From Myrica gale (taxonomy: Eukaryota; Streptophyta; Magnoliopsida; Fagales; Myricaceae), in assembly GCA_963930655.1 (NCBI GenBank), contig OZ005600.1:4591501-4655500 (forward strand): a stretch of 64,000 bases of DNA. The letters are read 5' to 3'. The position numbers were made by a program, and so were the translations under genes. Under the pieces are notes generated by a model, which worked only from the letters and a program-made list of their open reading frames with translations, was not told where the DNA came from and searched no databases. Each line of letters begins with the position of its first letter. The stretch's first letter is position 1. Shown one piece after another: positions 13,456-26,300 of the stretch.

Positions 13456-15731
13456 CTAATCATCAATAGCAGCAAAAATAGGCCGTGGATGGCTCTGAAC
13501 TAGGGCCTGCATCAAATTCAGACTATTAACTATATTATTTTCATATTTAAGCTTGCTTTTCTGAGAGCTTTTAGCTGCCTGCATCATCAAGCACTGCAAT
13601 GATATTCATTCCAACATCAAGTTATGAAATCTTAGGTTTTTCGTCTTTCTCTGTAAATATGCAGGGACATATGACATCAACTCCGGAGTGCAAAAATTAT
13701 TAAGAAAAAAATACACAAAAACCAAAACTGATAAAATATTGATATTTCAAAGGCAAGAGTATAAATGCTCTTTCCTGTGTCCAAGTCATTGGGGATCATA
13801 TGTTTCCCCCAGATATGCCGACATTGCATCAGCAGATGACAAGGCTATTTTGTTGCGATAGGTTTGGTTGAACACAAAAACATTTTTTCATAACAAAAGA
13901 AGTCATATACTATGATCAGATATTTCATTCATAATTATGCCAATGATCTTCGGACTAAATGTCATTTCCTCCGCCAACATGTAAAGGGTGGGAGGTGAAG
14001 TCATGGGTTCAATTTCTTATGGGTACATGAGCTATACCACCTATAAAGAAAATATCACGAAATAAAACAATTTCCCAAAACTCTCAATGCCATGACTACC
14101 TGGTTCTGATCCTGGCCAAAGGAAGGGCCATGCGTAACTGTGGTGTTCATGCTGGCTGCTGGTGGGTCATCCAGTTGATCTCTAAACTCTGAAAATTCCA
14201 TATCGAGGCACTTATCCTTGCAGATCACCTGCACAAAAGCAGCTACCATGACAAATGCTACACACTTTATTGTTTTGTAAATTGTCAATTCCAATGTACC
14301 TCTCCTCTGCCATAACCACCTAGCTCTCTTTCTTGTCTCTCTCTCTCTGTAATCTCCTCCTCACCCCATGAAGACAAGCATGGAACAACAGCAGTGGCCA
14401 AAGGACCTGGTCCTCCAACAGAGATGCACTCATAGTATAAGAGCTGAAAACAAAATTTAGTTCAGAAAGAATCATCAACACACGAGTAGTTCAAACTGAA
14501 ATCATCAGAGCTAAGAATCTAGTTGACCTGGAGAAACAAAAGACAACCACCAACTGCCTGTTGCTTCCCTTGACGAAAGCGAGATACTTCTCGAACTAAC
14601 CGATCAAGCAAGAATTTTCCCCAGTTGTACTGATGGACAACATCCATATTCGTCAAAAAGTGTAAGAATGATGGGCTAACATCCAGCCTTGCTGTTGGTG
14701 AAAAAAGAGTGCCTAATGCATAGAGGACAAATGATCTCTTAAAATCCTCTCCTGCTTCTGGAGCTGCCAACCGCTCCTCTAGAAGTCGTACTGAAATCCC
14801 ACGATTTGTAGCATTATAACTATGACGTAAGTCTGCAATCACATCATCGGGCCCTGAGTTCACTACATCCTTTCCGCTGGCCGCTAATCCCATCACAAGC
14901 TCCACATCTTTTGGGGATAAAGGAATATTCTCACCACAGATCTCCAAACTGCGTCTTGCAGTATTGAACCTCTCCAATAACCAAAGGCACAAACTGCGGC
15001 GGAGTGTCCTACATTTAAGGTCAAGGAGGCTTCCAAATCCCATGCTCTTCACTGCAGCCTTCTGTTCAGGCGTGAGGCGTTGTAACACATTGAATAAGCG
15101 TCCAGGAGAACATCTCGTGACTAGTTTTGTCTGCATTATAGAAGCTGTAAAATTCACCAGATGCAAACTCATATATGAAAAACAATCACCGAGAGATATC
15201 CATTTTACCTCTTTCCTTGGCTTGGGGGCACGGGCGGGAGCGGTACTCAAGTAGTTATCCCACACTTCACGAGCATGATTGGTGTATTTTGCTTTCTCCT
15301 CGAGGCTCATAGACTTCCACGCTTCTGATGCAGCCTTTGTAGCCTGAAACAATAAAAATAATTATATCGAGTGATTGTGTTGCAGACAATAAAATAACTC
15401 ATTGGTAATGAGTTTTTGAAAGCCAATCAAGAGGCTCACAGCTTTAAGGCCAGAGGACTCTGGATGGGAAGCACTGTACTCCTTGATAAACTCTCGGCTA
15501 CAAAATTAATTTAGAGCTTAGATTGGGCGGTAAACATAACCCAAATAGACGAATGCTTAGACAAAGGATCCTATTTCAAGGAAACTGCAACTACGTAAAG
15601 TACACCCAGGAGCATGCAGGACGAGGATTAGCAACTAGTTTCACTTTCTTCTTCTTTCTCCTATTTTCTTCTAAGACAGTATTATCTTCTCCCTTGCGCT
15701 TTACCTGTGCAGTATCTCCTCCATTGGGAAC
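13456..15731 (-). CDS. HMG-box protein with a plant-specific helical domain (5' end unresolved)
   Basis: Seven exons join in frame (447 codons plus stop): 15595-15731, 15440-15497, 15209-15343, 14528-15130, 14300-14443, 14100-14228, 13456-13593. The first reads through a basic stretch (ENRRKKKKVKL) into a divergent start of an HMG box. The box continues as REFIKEYSASHP, then ATKAASEAWKSMSLEEKAKY and HAREVWDNYL. HMG boxes bend DNA; basic residues in front suit a nuclear protein. The large fourth exon encodes a separate domain (CSPGRLFNVLQRLTPEQKAA, then GFGSLLDLKCRTLRRSLCLW, then ENIPLSPKDVELVMGLAASG). It resembles the module that precedes Ulp1-type or transposase-derived domains in many plant proteins; no protease part follows. 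The tail is Glu/Arg-rich, then acidic. The first exon starts at an acceptor (TTCTAG), so the initiator exon lies upstream and was not found. Confidence 0.72.
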
Positions 15732-16966
15732 CTAGAAGTTTGGACCAAAACAAATGTTTGGTTTAGTACTACATAAATCCCACCAACAAATTTTTTCTTC
15801 CAAAAAGAAGTGCAAACATAATAACAAGCAAGTAATACAACATAAAATATCTTAAGAACGAAACCTCCAGTGCCTCCTAGAATTCATAGCTCTGTAAGTT
15901 GAAAAAGAAGATATGATCAATTTCTTACTAACGACATGCTGATCTTTGTCCTACCTCAACTAGGTGGATGAAATACACAAAAATTACACAATATTTTGCA
16001 TGTGTGAAGTGCGGGACTCAGAGGGGCCTGAAGGAGAATAGACACGGTGGAATGGAGGAGGCCTTTTGGAAAATGTGTCACCATATAGTAGATGACTAAA
16101 CATGAAATGTGTTACCATATAGGAGAATAAACACTGTGGAATGGAGGGGGCCTTTTGGCCTTCTTGTGATACGCAACTTCTAGGACGAATAGTTGTTTAT
16201 CCAATAGGATAATGACTTTAAGTACTTCATCATAACGCAACCTCGTTCTTCTGGATTAGACATGAAGCACTTCAAAGTAAGCATAACCTCCTCAGTATTT
16301 CTATATGTTCATTGGTCTGGTGCAATCCCAAACTTGGGTGTGGATGTAATGATCAACTACCCGAGATAATCACAGAACTGCCGAATGAGCTAGAGCTTAC
16401 TGGCTTGACACACGCATATCTTTTTTTATATCCCTCCTATAGCCCATAAACACCATTATTTTTCAACTATTCGTCGATTCCTGATCCACTTCCTTCTTTT
16501 GTGATGTATGATCTGTACTGATAGTCCCCCGGAACCTTGACAACCTAGACAGAACTCAGTATCGTTATCCTCATCCACTTTTTTACATCTTAAGAATTTT
16601 GCCTAATATGAACAGTCACAAGTGCCTTCCAAGACCAACTCACTCACTCTAGTCTCTCCAGAATACCAAGAAAAAACCAAACGATGTATAAGTAAGAAAA
16701 CATAAGATTTTTCAAGGTGATGCCTACTGCCACTACTCGAGGTACAAAAGGCTGTTGTCAGAGAAAAAACACAACTTTAACATTAGCCATGCTTTTCAGA
16801 GTAGTACACAAGCTGCTAGAGATAATACTGCACAGTGCACAATATTACAAACATACCAGATTAAATATCACTTCTTTCTTTTTTCATCGGATGTCCCCGA
16901 AGGGACAGATCTCACGTCTTTCAAAAGAGTAACAAAAACACACTAGAATATAGCCTCTACTGGGGA

Positions 16967-17010
<44 letters not shown>

Positions 17011-18130
17011 CCTCTACTGGGTTGTACCTCATGCTGCGACACATTGTACCCTAACGGTTATAAATATATTTAACTAAGTTTAGTTTAATTTGGAAGCAAG
17101 GTACCGAGAAAGATATAGAACCAAGTTCTCTAGGGTATGGGAAGCCAAACCATTTCGCCCAGAACGAGAGCTTGTTGCTGAAGCGAAATCAGGGTTAAGA
17201 TTTTTCTGAAGGCCTGCCTTTCGGTGAATCTCAATGGGAATCATTAGCAAATCGACTTCGAAGCAGGACTGAGGCAAGGGCTTTTGCTATGGAGTCCCAT
17301 CTTGATCCTCTTTCTCTTCTTTGCAAAGTCTCAAGTTTTGTATCGTGCTTTGCTGCAGTGTACTCTCTATCTTGTGAAAACAGTAATAGAAGAAATAAAT
17401 ATTATGCTTAAATAAAATAGTATTTTGTATTAAAATAAATCATTTATTACAAATTCGTTTTATTATCTGCTGAGAAAAAAGAAGAAGAAGAAGACATTTT
17501 ATTAACTGGGTAGAGTTTTCCTTAGGCTGCTTCTCCAAATGCAGAAAGTCAACTCATCAAGAAAATAACTAAATAGTTTTTTATTCTAAGGGACACAAAA
17601 TAGAGGTTAGTTTTGGCCTTTTGGGTAACTTAACGTTTTATTGTCCAAATTTCTATTTGAAGGAGTTAGTTATGTACAGTGCAAAGGATAATAACGGTAT
17701 GTGTATGTCTAATCTCGTTGAAGGATAATAACGGTATGTGTATGTCTAATCTCGTTGCACTACTTCTCTATTAGGTTAAAAACTACTTTCCAAATTAGAT
17801 TTCGTGTGTTTCTGAATACTTATGAAGCCTGTCGGTTAAGATAGAGCCCCTCTTTCGAGTTGTAAGATGTTTGTTTTGAGGTTATTATTATTTTTTCTTT
17901 TTCTGTTTGCCTATCACTCCCAAATTGTTCTTTGCCTTTAATATTCAATTAAATGCCCAACAAAAAACCCCAAAGTTCTTTTTATTTTTTTCTTTTCCCT
18001 TCCCTCTCTATAGATTCAGGACCTTCATTATTATTGTCAAAATATGCAAATTACACACATCAAAGGTTCTGATGAACTACTTTCTTTAGATGTTTAAGTG
18101 AAGCTCTATCCAAACAAGCTTATAAATAAT
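15732..18130. other. upstream region of the HMG-box gene, with small repeats
   Basis: Should contain the missing 5' exon of the HMG-box gene. A minus-strand stretch at 17080-17345 is open in one frame and preceded by a GA-rich leader-like sequence, but I cannot join it convincingly. Also present: a doubled ~36-bp segment containing GTGGAATGGAGG (about 16034-16069 and 16121-16157) and a (TA)n run at about 16978-17008. Confidence 0.45.
17684..17757. repeat. 37-bp exact tandem duplication
   Basis: Two adjacent exact copies of a 37-bp unit beginning AAGGATAATAACGGTATG (17684-17720, 17721-17757). Intergenic, so a recent slippage or repair duplication is likely. Confidence 0.9.
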
Positions 18131-18480
18131 AGGGAAATTGAAAATTTAGTCACTAGGTTTTAGTACCGCTGACAAAACGATAAACGTATTTTTTTTTACT
18201 TTTTGGTCATTGAAAACATGTAATAGTGACTTTTTACTCAATCCGTCAAACCTCCGTTAATTTTTAACGAAATAGAACGCGGTCGACAGCTTCAAGTTGT
18301 CGTTGCCGCAACGGTAAACAAAGTTGGTCGATCGCTATTCTCGTTAAAAATTAACGAAGGTTTGACGAATGAAGTGAAAAGACACTACATATTCTCAGTG
18401 ACCAAAAAGTAATAAAAATAAATTTAGTGACCATTTTGTCAGAGGTACTAAAACCTAATGACAAAAAATTCAATTTCCCT
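18131..18480. mobile_element. foldback MITE, 7-bp target duplication
   Basis: 350-bp element with perfect terminal inverted repeats AGGGAAATTG / CAATTTCCCT and long imperfect pairing of the two halves. Flanking copies of AAATAAT at 18124-18130 and 18481-18487 look like a 7-bp target-site duplication. The arms contain CGTTAATTTTTAACGA-like palindromic sequence around a central unpaired segment. No ORF. Its terminal bases and duplication length match the elements at 22423-22644 and 61101-61487. Confidence 0.85.
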
Positions 18481-18741
18481 AAATAATAATAATACGAGCT
18501 TCGTCAAAACGACGCAAAGGGCAACTCTCAAATTAATTTCACATTCCTTCCAACAATATTATCCAAAGACGGAATGAGTAAAAAATAAGATAGAATTTAA
18601 ACACAAGCAAATTAAATTATTACAGACCAAATATATATTGGAACTTATCTTATACAGCAATTAATAAATATATCAACAAAATTAAAGAAAATCTGGATTA
18701 CTCATCTACAACAATACCACGTGTCAACAATATCAGCAACT

Positions 18742-21700
18742 TTAAAGAGGGCCGATTCTTATTCGTGCATATGCTGCACAACCAGCATTTTGCCGGATGC
18801 AGACTTCCAACTTAAGCTGGCCACAGGAACCAAAAAATTCAGAAGGAATTAGAAGGAAACCAGTTGAAGAAGGATTATCCACTCGATGTTGACTGTTCTT
18901 GGTGGATGATTCTAATCGGAGAGAATTTCCGTCGGTTTTCGCCACAAGAGTGTAGGAGAACCCTCCTGTTGATGAACAAGGCCCAATACAACTAACTGCC
19001 AGTGCATTCCCAAGATGTTCAACACTATTGTTGAGGACAAATAAAACACCATCATTCTGTTCTCGAAGTACAAGAAATTTGTCATTAACGTTTAAGGAAA
19101 CAGAGAACAGACAATCATACAGGAAGCAGGTGGCACAGAGCGGATGTTTCCTGCTGAAGTGTAGATATAACTGCTTGGCTGAGGCAACAAAGTTGCAATG
19201 CAAAAGGGGGCATGAACAAGGGGCGTATAAACATGTCTTCTCATGGTCATTTTTCTTACTATAACTAACTGCTTCTTTGCATCCATACTGAGTGTTTGGG
19301 CATGAAATTTTGACCGCTTCTAAAACTTTCTCCATTGATCTGCATCGGTTATAGCCAATAGGCCAAAAGCAGGAGGGACATTTATTCCGAACTTTGATGC
19401 AGCAGGAAGAGCAAGCTATATGCCCATTCTCACACTGCATTGCCATGCAAGCAGACATAAAAGTTATCAGACTAGATGCAATAATAGATGTATGCCATGA
19501 TGTTATGGTTGGAAGGGGTAGCAACATGGATAAATGAAGATACATATTTTATAGAAGAAACTGGCAGCGATCCTTAGAGAAACAGCTAAAATCATAAGAT
19601 ATCAAAGATCGACCATCCAGAATCATTGTCCAGGTAACAAACATTACATATCTCTTAATCAATTTTAAAATGCCATGACAATTACAAATCGCAGGTTCTA
19701 TTCATGATTAGCTGTTAAGACTGCACTCAATGTCTAGGACAGTTGCCCATTTTCGACTAAATGAATACTTAACCCAGCAAATAAAAGAAGAAACAATGAA
19801 GAAATGGGCAAAATATAAGCATCAACTAGATCTCTTCATGGGAAAACCATAATCTCCAGGATTCCATCAAAGTAAGCTGTCAAAGGGATTAATTAAGCTA
19901 GTCCAGCAAGGAGATGAACTTGAACTCGAATTCCATGCTTGCAAGCCAATAACTGGAAGGAAATACACTCAGATCATTCCCCTCCTGATGCATCAGGCAA
20001 ACTCTTAACACAATATTTTTCCTTCACTATCACGAAAATGAATCCTCATTCTAGTCCAAGCATCCACTATCAGCATTTGCATGCACAAAAATTTAGATTT
20101 GCACCCCCCCCCCAAATATTTTAAAATCCCTCTTTGGTCCCTATGTATATAGATTTTACAAAAATTAATATTTAGCCTCCTCAAATGTTTGAACTTACAT
20201 GTTTGTTAAATTTCAACATTTAGTTTGAATCTTGACAATTTATAAAAAAAAATTAAAATTCAAAGGTTTTAGATCATTTTTTTCTTGTTACAATATATTT
20301 TGCAATAAAACTCATAATGTGCAGTTGAGCTTTATTTTTCTTGATCCCTTCAAACACGCACATGTTTCCATCCATATCTTTCTATTTTCTTGAACATGCT
20401 CTTATGCTTCTCACTACTTCCCCACCTAAAATCTCCACATACGACTTCACTTTGTCTCCTCCTCCTTTCATATAGACTGCTACTTGTATTACCAAAGCCC
20501 CCCCTTTTAATCAAGCTCGAACCCTAGCACATCTTCTATTTGAGTCAAGCTCCAGCCCGGCCAGTTCTTGTGAACCCAAGCTCGAACATCCTGTTTAGCT
20601 CGAATTAAGCTCAAGCCAGCATGTATATTTTTCGAACCAAGCTTGATTGCGTCCCTAGTAATACTTCTTGTATAGACCATGATTGAGAGTTTAGCTAACT
20701 TGTAAGTACCAACAGGTCAAAGAGACAGGATCTCAAAACAGTCAAAAGAACCATATACAGGATGAAACGACATCAGCTTATGCCAACCAACCACCAGGCA
20801 AACAAACAAAATCAAACAATGAGAAGGTTAACATAATGGAAAATTTCAGGAGCGATGAAAGGAACCGTGGGAAGAGAGACTCATCAAACTTCTTAAAGAC
20901 TACAAATCCGAATTGCCTCTCCAATTTGAACCAATGGGGATCCAATCACAGTGCATGGGACAGCAGATAATGCTAACCTTTCTATTTTCTGTTTTTTCAA
21001 TTTAACTTTTCTCAGTTCGAATTCATGAAGGAGTCACTGAGTTTATATATTGAAGTCATCGATGAGCCATTGAATATCTTTCTGACTAAGACATAAGCGT
21101 AACACGTTTTTTACTCCTGGAGACCATAGAGTTCAGAATCTTTGAAAGAGCACTCTCACTCACTCACTTTAGGAAGCCATATGATCATAAACCTCTTAAA
21201 TTTTGAGATGCCTCATTTTGTATACTCCACAAACTCATCTAAAGCCGCAAGGAAAGTAAAACCCCAATCGTCCATCACCTAACAAAGTGCTACATAAACC
21301 ACTCAAAGTATCCCGCACAACCTTCTTGAACCTTATTTCTGTAATCAAACAATGAATTTCTGCGATATTCCACAAACCATAAGCCTATATTTTATCACAA
21401 ACAACAAGATGGGTCTTAAACCAGAGCTGTTCCCAAAGAAGTGGAGCCTCGAAGGGATGGCTCAGTCCTAAGCTTCATCAATTTTTTGGCATGAAGTGGC
21501 CGTTTCGATGGCCCCTTCTTGCAAAGATCAAGATACCAACAATTACAACCAGAGATCCACGAAACCAAATTGAATTCTCAATCTTCTCACACTTACGAAA
21601 GCAACGAGACTCACACCCCAGGTACAAAATTCAAGAAGCTAAATGAATTTTCAATCTTTCACACGCATGACAACCAAAACACGAATAACACTCCAAAATT

Positions 21701-22172
21701 CCAACCAAATAAACAAACATAATAATATAGTTCAATAAATAAAGAGAAGCTACGTAGAGGATGATGAAACCTGGAAGATGGGAGAGGATAGGGGTTCGTA
21801 GCAAATGCAACAATCCAGGACTTCCGGGTCCGTAAGGGTCACGGTAATGGATCCTTCAGGACACACTTGGCCGCCACCGTTGGCTCTGGATCCCACAGTC
21901 ACAGGGCAGGCCCGGTCTGCTGCTTGCACTTGTTGTGCTTCTTCTTCTTCTTCTTCTTCTTCCTCTTCCTCATCTTCTTCGGCAGAACTTCCTTCGCCAG
22001 GGGAACTTATTTCTTCTTCTCCTCCTTCTTCTTCTTCTGATGATGATGATAGTTCTTGGTAGTCTCCATATACGACGCTGCTTTGGACGGAGATCCTCAC
22101 TCTTTTTGGCCTCGGGCTACTCCTACTCGGGCCTTCCCCATCTTCATCTCCACCCAAGGAAAACTTCGCCAT
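18742..22172 (-). CDS. SINA-like E3 ubiquitin ligase
   Basis: Two exons: 21771-22172 (134 codons) and 18742-19434 (230 codons plus stop), phase 0, 364 residues. Exon 1 encodes an N-terminus with a long Glu/Ser acidic run and the first RING half, CCICYEPLSSPIFQ. Exon 2 starts CENGHIACSSCC and completes the RING (NKCPSCFWPIGYNRC), so the intron splits the zinc-binding module. Next come the SIAH zinc fingers (YGCKEAVSYSKKNDHEKTC, APCSCPLLHCNF, HFSRKH) and the TRAF-like substrate-binding fold. Family knowledge: SINA-like proteins are RING E3 ligases that usually dimerise. The acidic run comes from near-pure GAA/GAG codons (TTC repeats on the plus strand, about 21940-21970), so its length may vary between alleles. 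An in-frame ATG 10 codons upstream (22202) is possible. The 2.3-kb intron carries AT-rich repeat sequence near 20100-20660. Confidence 0.93.
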
Positions 22173-22422
22173 CTCTGATCTCTCCTTCCCTCTACGATAC
22201 AAAGATCAAGCCTAAGACCATAATCTTCGTCCTTTTTTCTGTTTCTTGGGTCAGGTTGGATTTCGAGGTAGAAATCCAAATGGAATTTTTTGTTTAAAAA
22301 CCATTTCTTTCGTTTTATGGGTAGTCTTTGAAATTGGGCTTGCGTTGTTCTGTCGTTTCAAGAAACTCGACAGAAACAGAGGACGTCTTCATCCAATATC
22401 AATCTGTTTTTATGTTTCTTTT

Positions 22423-22644
22423 AGGGATAAATGATTTTGCACTAGGCACAGATCGATTTAGTCTCAGTAATATCAAAAACATAAATTTAGTTCATATAAT
22501 TTTAGAAAGTGATAAAATTAGTCTCTGATGAAGGATCAATTACGAATGAAAATAGAATTACATAGACTAAATTTATATTTTTCATATCACGAGGACTAAA
22601 TCGATTTTTAACTATAGCACAAAATCAATTTTGCATTTATCCCT
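22423..22644. mobile_element. foldback MITE of the AGGGA.. family
   Basis: 222-bp inverted-repeat element. The left end AGGGATAAATGATTTTGCAC pairs with the right end, which reverse-complemented reads AGGGATAAATGCAAAATTGA. Pairing continues over most of the element, including CGATTTAGTC blocks on both sides. The flanks TTCTTTT and TTATTTT differ at one position and could be a decayed 7-bp target duplication. Confidence 0.75.
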
Positions 22645-23348
22645 TTATTTTAAGGTTAAAGTTTACCAAATCGTTGCTTAAATTTTAAATTGATTGAGGT
22701 CCTTCATTTTATAATTTTTGTCAAAAAGGTTTTTATATATCAATCAAAATCATACGTGACTTATAATTTTTTAAAAATAATAATTTATTTATTTTTTTAA
22801 GAGAAAAAATTAAGAATTGTTTTTTTTTTAAATATAAATCACATGATTTAGTCCTATTCATAACTTCCTCTCTCTACAATGACCATACCTTTGTCCCCTG
22901 CGTTTCATTATTTTCCTTACTTTTAGAAAGAAAGGGAGACCGAGGGCTAGAATACTTGACAACACCCTTTATCTGCTAAAATATGTAGGAAAATCATACA
23001 AGGTATCACATGTATTACAGCTAGCGCATCAACATCGGATTTTACATATCGAATCCAAAGTTCCCAAGTGACATTATAACTAAAAGGTTGACGACAAGAT
23101 TTCCGAATGTTCTCGTTAACAGAAGTTTTGGATAACATCATCATCATCTTTCTAGTACCATTAAAGACCCGTTGGGTATAAAACCTACAAATAGGTAGTA
23201 GTCCTTTTCCTTTCTAGTAAGCTCCAACAATGGTGGGATTTGGTAGCCCAAAACGACAATAACCACGCTGCCTTGAGAGATGAACATTACAATTGCAATT
23301 TAAACCAAGTAGAGCCACCCAGATACAGAGACGAGTTTAAAATGCATC
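22645..23348. other. AT-rich spacer between SINA-like and CLPP3
   Basis: Very AT-rich with long T and A runs. The last 100-200 bp before 23349 are probably the CLPP3 3' UTR. No coding frame is supported. Confidence 0.5.
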
Positions 23349-26300
23349 TCATACAGGAGTAGGTGCTTCCTTTTCTTGTTCACTGTCTCTCTCCCCATCA
23401 CCTTGACTCCCTGTATATCCATTTTCTAATAACTTGTTCTCCGAGGGAAAATTCTTCTTGGCCTTTCTACTACCCTCAACTTTCCATAGATCCCAAACCC
23501 GAGTTTTGGGTGGAGGTGTTGCATCTGCAGTCGGTGCAACTAATCCTGGCTTGCCGTCATCAATAATTACATCAACGAGTCCATATTCCTTGGCTTCCCA
23601 AGGATTCATGAAATTATCACGGTCAGTGTCTACCTCAATCTGCAAATAATCATACAAAGAATTTTAAAGAGAGAGAGAGAGAGAGAATAGAAAATCAGAG
23701 AGGTAATTAGAAATCAGCCAAAAATTTCAGACAAAAGGAATATTATTTAATACAAAACCTGCTCCAAAGGCTTCCCGGTGATTCGTGACAGTATTTTGTT
23801 CAGCTTAATCTTGTGATACACCATTTCTCTTATCCGTATACCCATCTCTGTTGCCTGGAATCACGTGTGACCATTAAATGGGAAAGTTATTTAAAGGTAT
23901 TAAACACAATCTCATTTTTAATCAGAATCTTATTGAGCCAAAACAAGTACCTCAGTTAAACATAAGTTTTGTTTTTTTGGGTAAGTCAGTTAAACCATAA
24001 GTTACTGATGTGTGTTCATGCAATTTTGAAATGAAAGCGTTCAACCCCACTGATAGAAGAAATAAATTCTAACTAGAGTATCTCACATATTTTCTATCAA
24101 GTAAGACCATATGGGCTAAAACTTATCGCCCAGCTAAAAATACCTTTTCAATAGCGAACCATAATTGGGTGTTTTGATTAAAGAATTAAAACGTCCTTTG
24201 GGATAGATTGTCTACAGAAGTCAGCCTTATTACTCATATTTGAAAACAACCAGTCTTCAGCCTTCACATACTTCATGACCGCAAATCCATAAACAAAAAG
24301 CAAACTTAGCAACTTCTATGTACTCAAATTATTAAGGCTATAACAACCTGAATCTCCAACAGGGTTAACCCATCTGCCATTGCATTCACAAGAACTCTAA
24401 ACGTGGCAGGCCTGATGTAAATTCCAGTAGAAAGGAGTAATCCAGTTGAGGTAGACAGCATGCTTGTGCATGAAAAGAGTATCTATTTATGTCTATACCA
24501 AGGGCCTGTTTGGGAATGGGTCCAGGTCCTGGTTTTGGTTTAAAATTTTAAATTAGATTAAAATATTATTTTGTGGTAAGGTTTTATTTGGTTGATTAAG
24601 ATTAAGATTTTTTTTTAAGTGTATAGTGGAATTGGGAGCCACCCCGGCGACGGGGAGCCCAGATCTGGGCTCCCTCACAACGGGTGGCTCCCGATTCCGG
24701 GCTACTGTACAGGTTTTTTTTTTTTCATATTCAACCAAACAAAACATTACAACAACACAAAATTTTAATATAATTTAAAATTTAAAACCTAAACCTAAAT
24801 CCTTCTCCAAACAAGCCCCAAACAGCTTAGGCAGAAATCATCATAACATTGTGAGATTTCGAAAACTAGGAACTTTAGAAGAGAGTGGAACAGGAAGTAA
24901 ATAAAACAACGGAAAAAAACAAATATAAAAGTGTACTATTTTGACTATGAATGAGAAAATATCGAGCAGTCCTACGGTTCAGAAACAACAACAGAAGAAA
25001 AACGTATGAGAGGAGATAATTAGTTGTGCGTTCCTCTAATTGACAGCCATAGCAGTTAAGAGTGGTGTCCTTAGTGAACTCCATACTTTTTCAGATGAGC
25101 ACTATCATAAATCAATCTGCTTCTGAAATCTAAGATAAAGTAATTCTCGACAGGACACTGTTTGCTACTGCATTGCTTATCTTAGTATGCAAATTCACTG
25201 CATTGACCTTGGCAAAGACAAATTCCCGGGAAGGATACAAACTCCTCATCAAAACAAAGAAAATGGTGTCAAACTGGAGAACTAGTAATATGTGCAACAC
25301 CAGCTTAACAAAGACCATAGCCCATAATTATCCAACAAAAAAACAAACTGTAGCCTCCACCGTGAGCTGTGTTTTGCTAAGCATTCCTCTTAACATATCA
25401 CTCATTATTAAGTCATACAAGAAAATCACTGTAGCAACCCCAGTAGCAGATTGAAAATAACACAATTGTTTGGCAAATCATTTTGATCTGCAAAAGATCA
25501 GTGTCACTCTCACCTTTAATGTCACATCCAACAAACTCATTTATCCCACATATCCTGTCATTAGTTGCTTTGGAATGAGAGGTTTTCCTTTTAGGGTAAG
25601 TTGAAGGAGGGATTCCATAACATATAGATTGCTTTGAAATTTCAAGTTGGGGTAGTGTGACAGGTCTATGAATTAATATGCATTTGTAACTCGTAGCCCA
25701 AGAATTGCGAGAAGAATTTTGGAACCCTTGAAGGCATGAAGGACACTAAATTGCTATCTTTTGCAAATTAATATTCACAAATTCAGACCGAGCACTTACT
25801 TTTCCCCCAGCAGTTCCAAGAGGTTGGTGGATCATCACTCTTGAATTTGGCATGCAGAACCTCTTTCCTTTTGTACCAGAAGCAAGGATAAAAGCACCCA
25901 TAGATGCAGCAAGCCCCAGACACACGGTTGAAACATCTGCCTTACACAACTTCATTGCATCATATATTCCCATCCCTGCATGCAACAAACAAATGAAGTA
26001 AGAGCAAAACTATCAGCAATATACCAAGGAGTTCTTTAGCTTTCGAAAAACTTGATGAAAATTTATATAGCTCCACTTTTGGAGAGAAAAAGAAAGGAAA
26101 AGAGAGAGGGGGGGGGGTTAAGCTCTCTATCAACAACTGGGGGGCGTTTGGGGGGCTTAGCAATTCCAATGAATAAATTGACTGTTATCCTACAGATAAC
26201 CTCCTTTCTCAGGGCTTGGTATGATTAGGTAAACTTTCAGGCTCCATGAACAACAGTCTTGAAGTTCTTACCTATAAGTAGGAAATTCCACGGAAGAACC

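Noticed and set aside
13980..14030. GGGTTCAA-containing sequence as a tRNA B box
   Set aside because: No matching A box or acceptor stem; it lies in an intron of the HMG-box gene.
17080..17277. Minus-strand frame of 65 codons as first exon of the HMG-box gene
   Set aside because: Phase and donor do not give a convincing join to 15731; kept only as a possibility.
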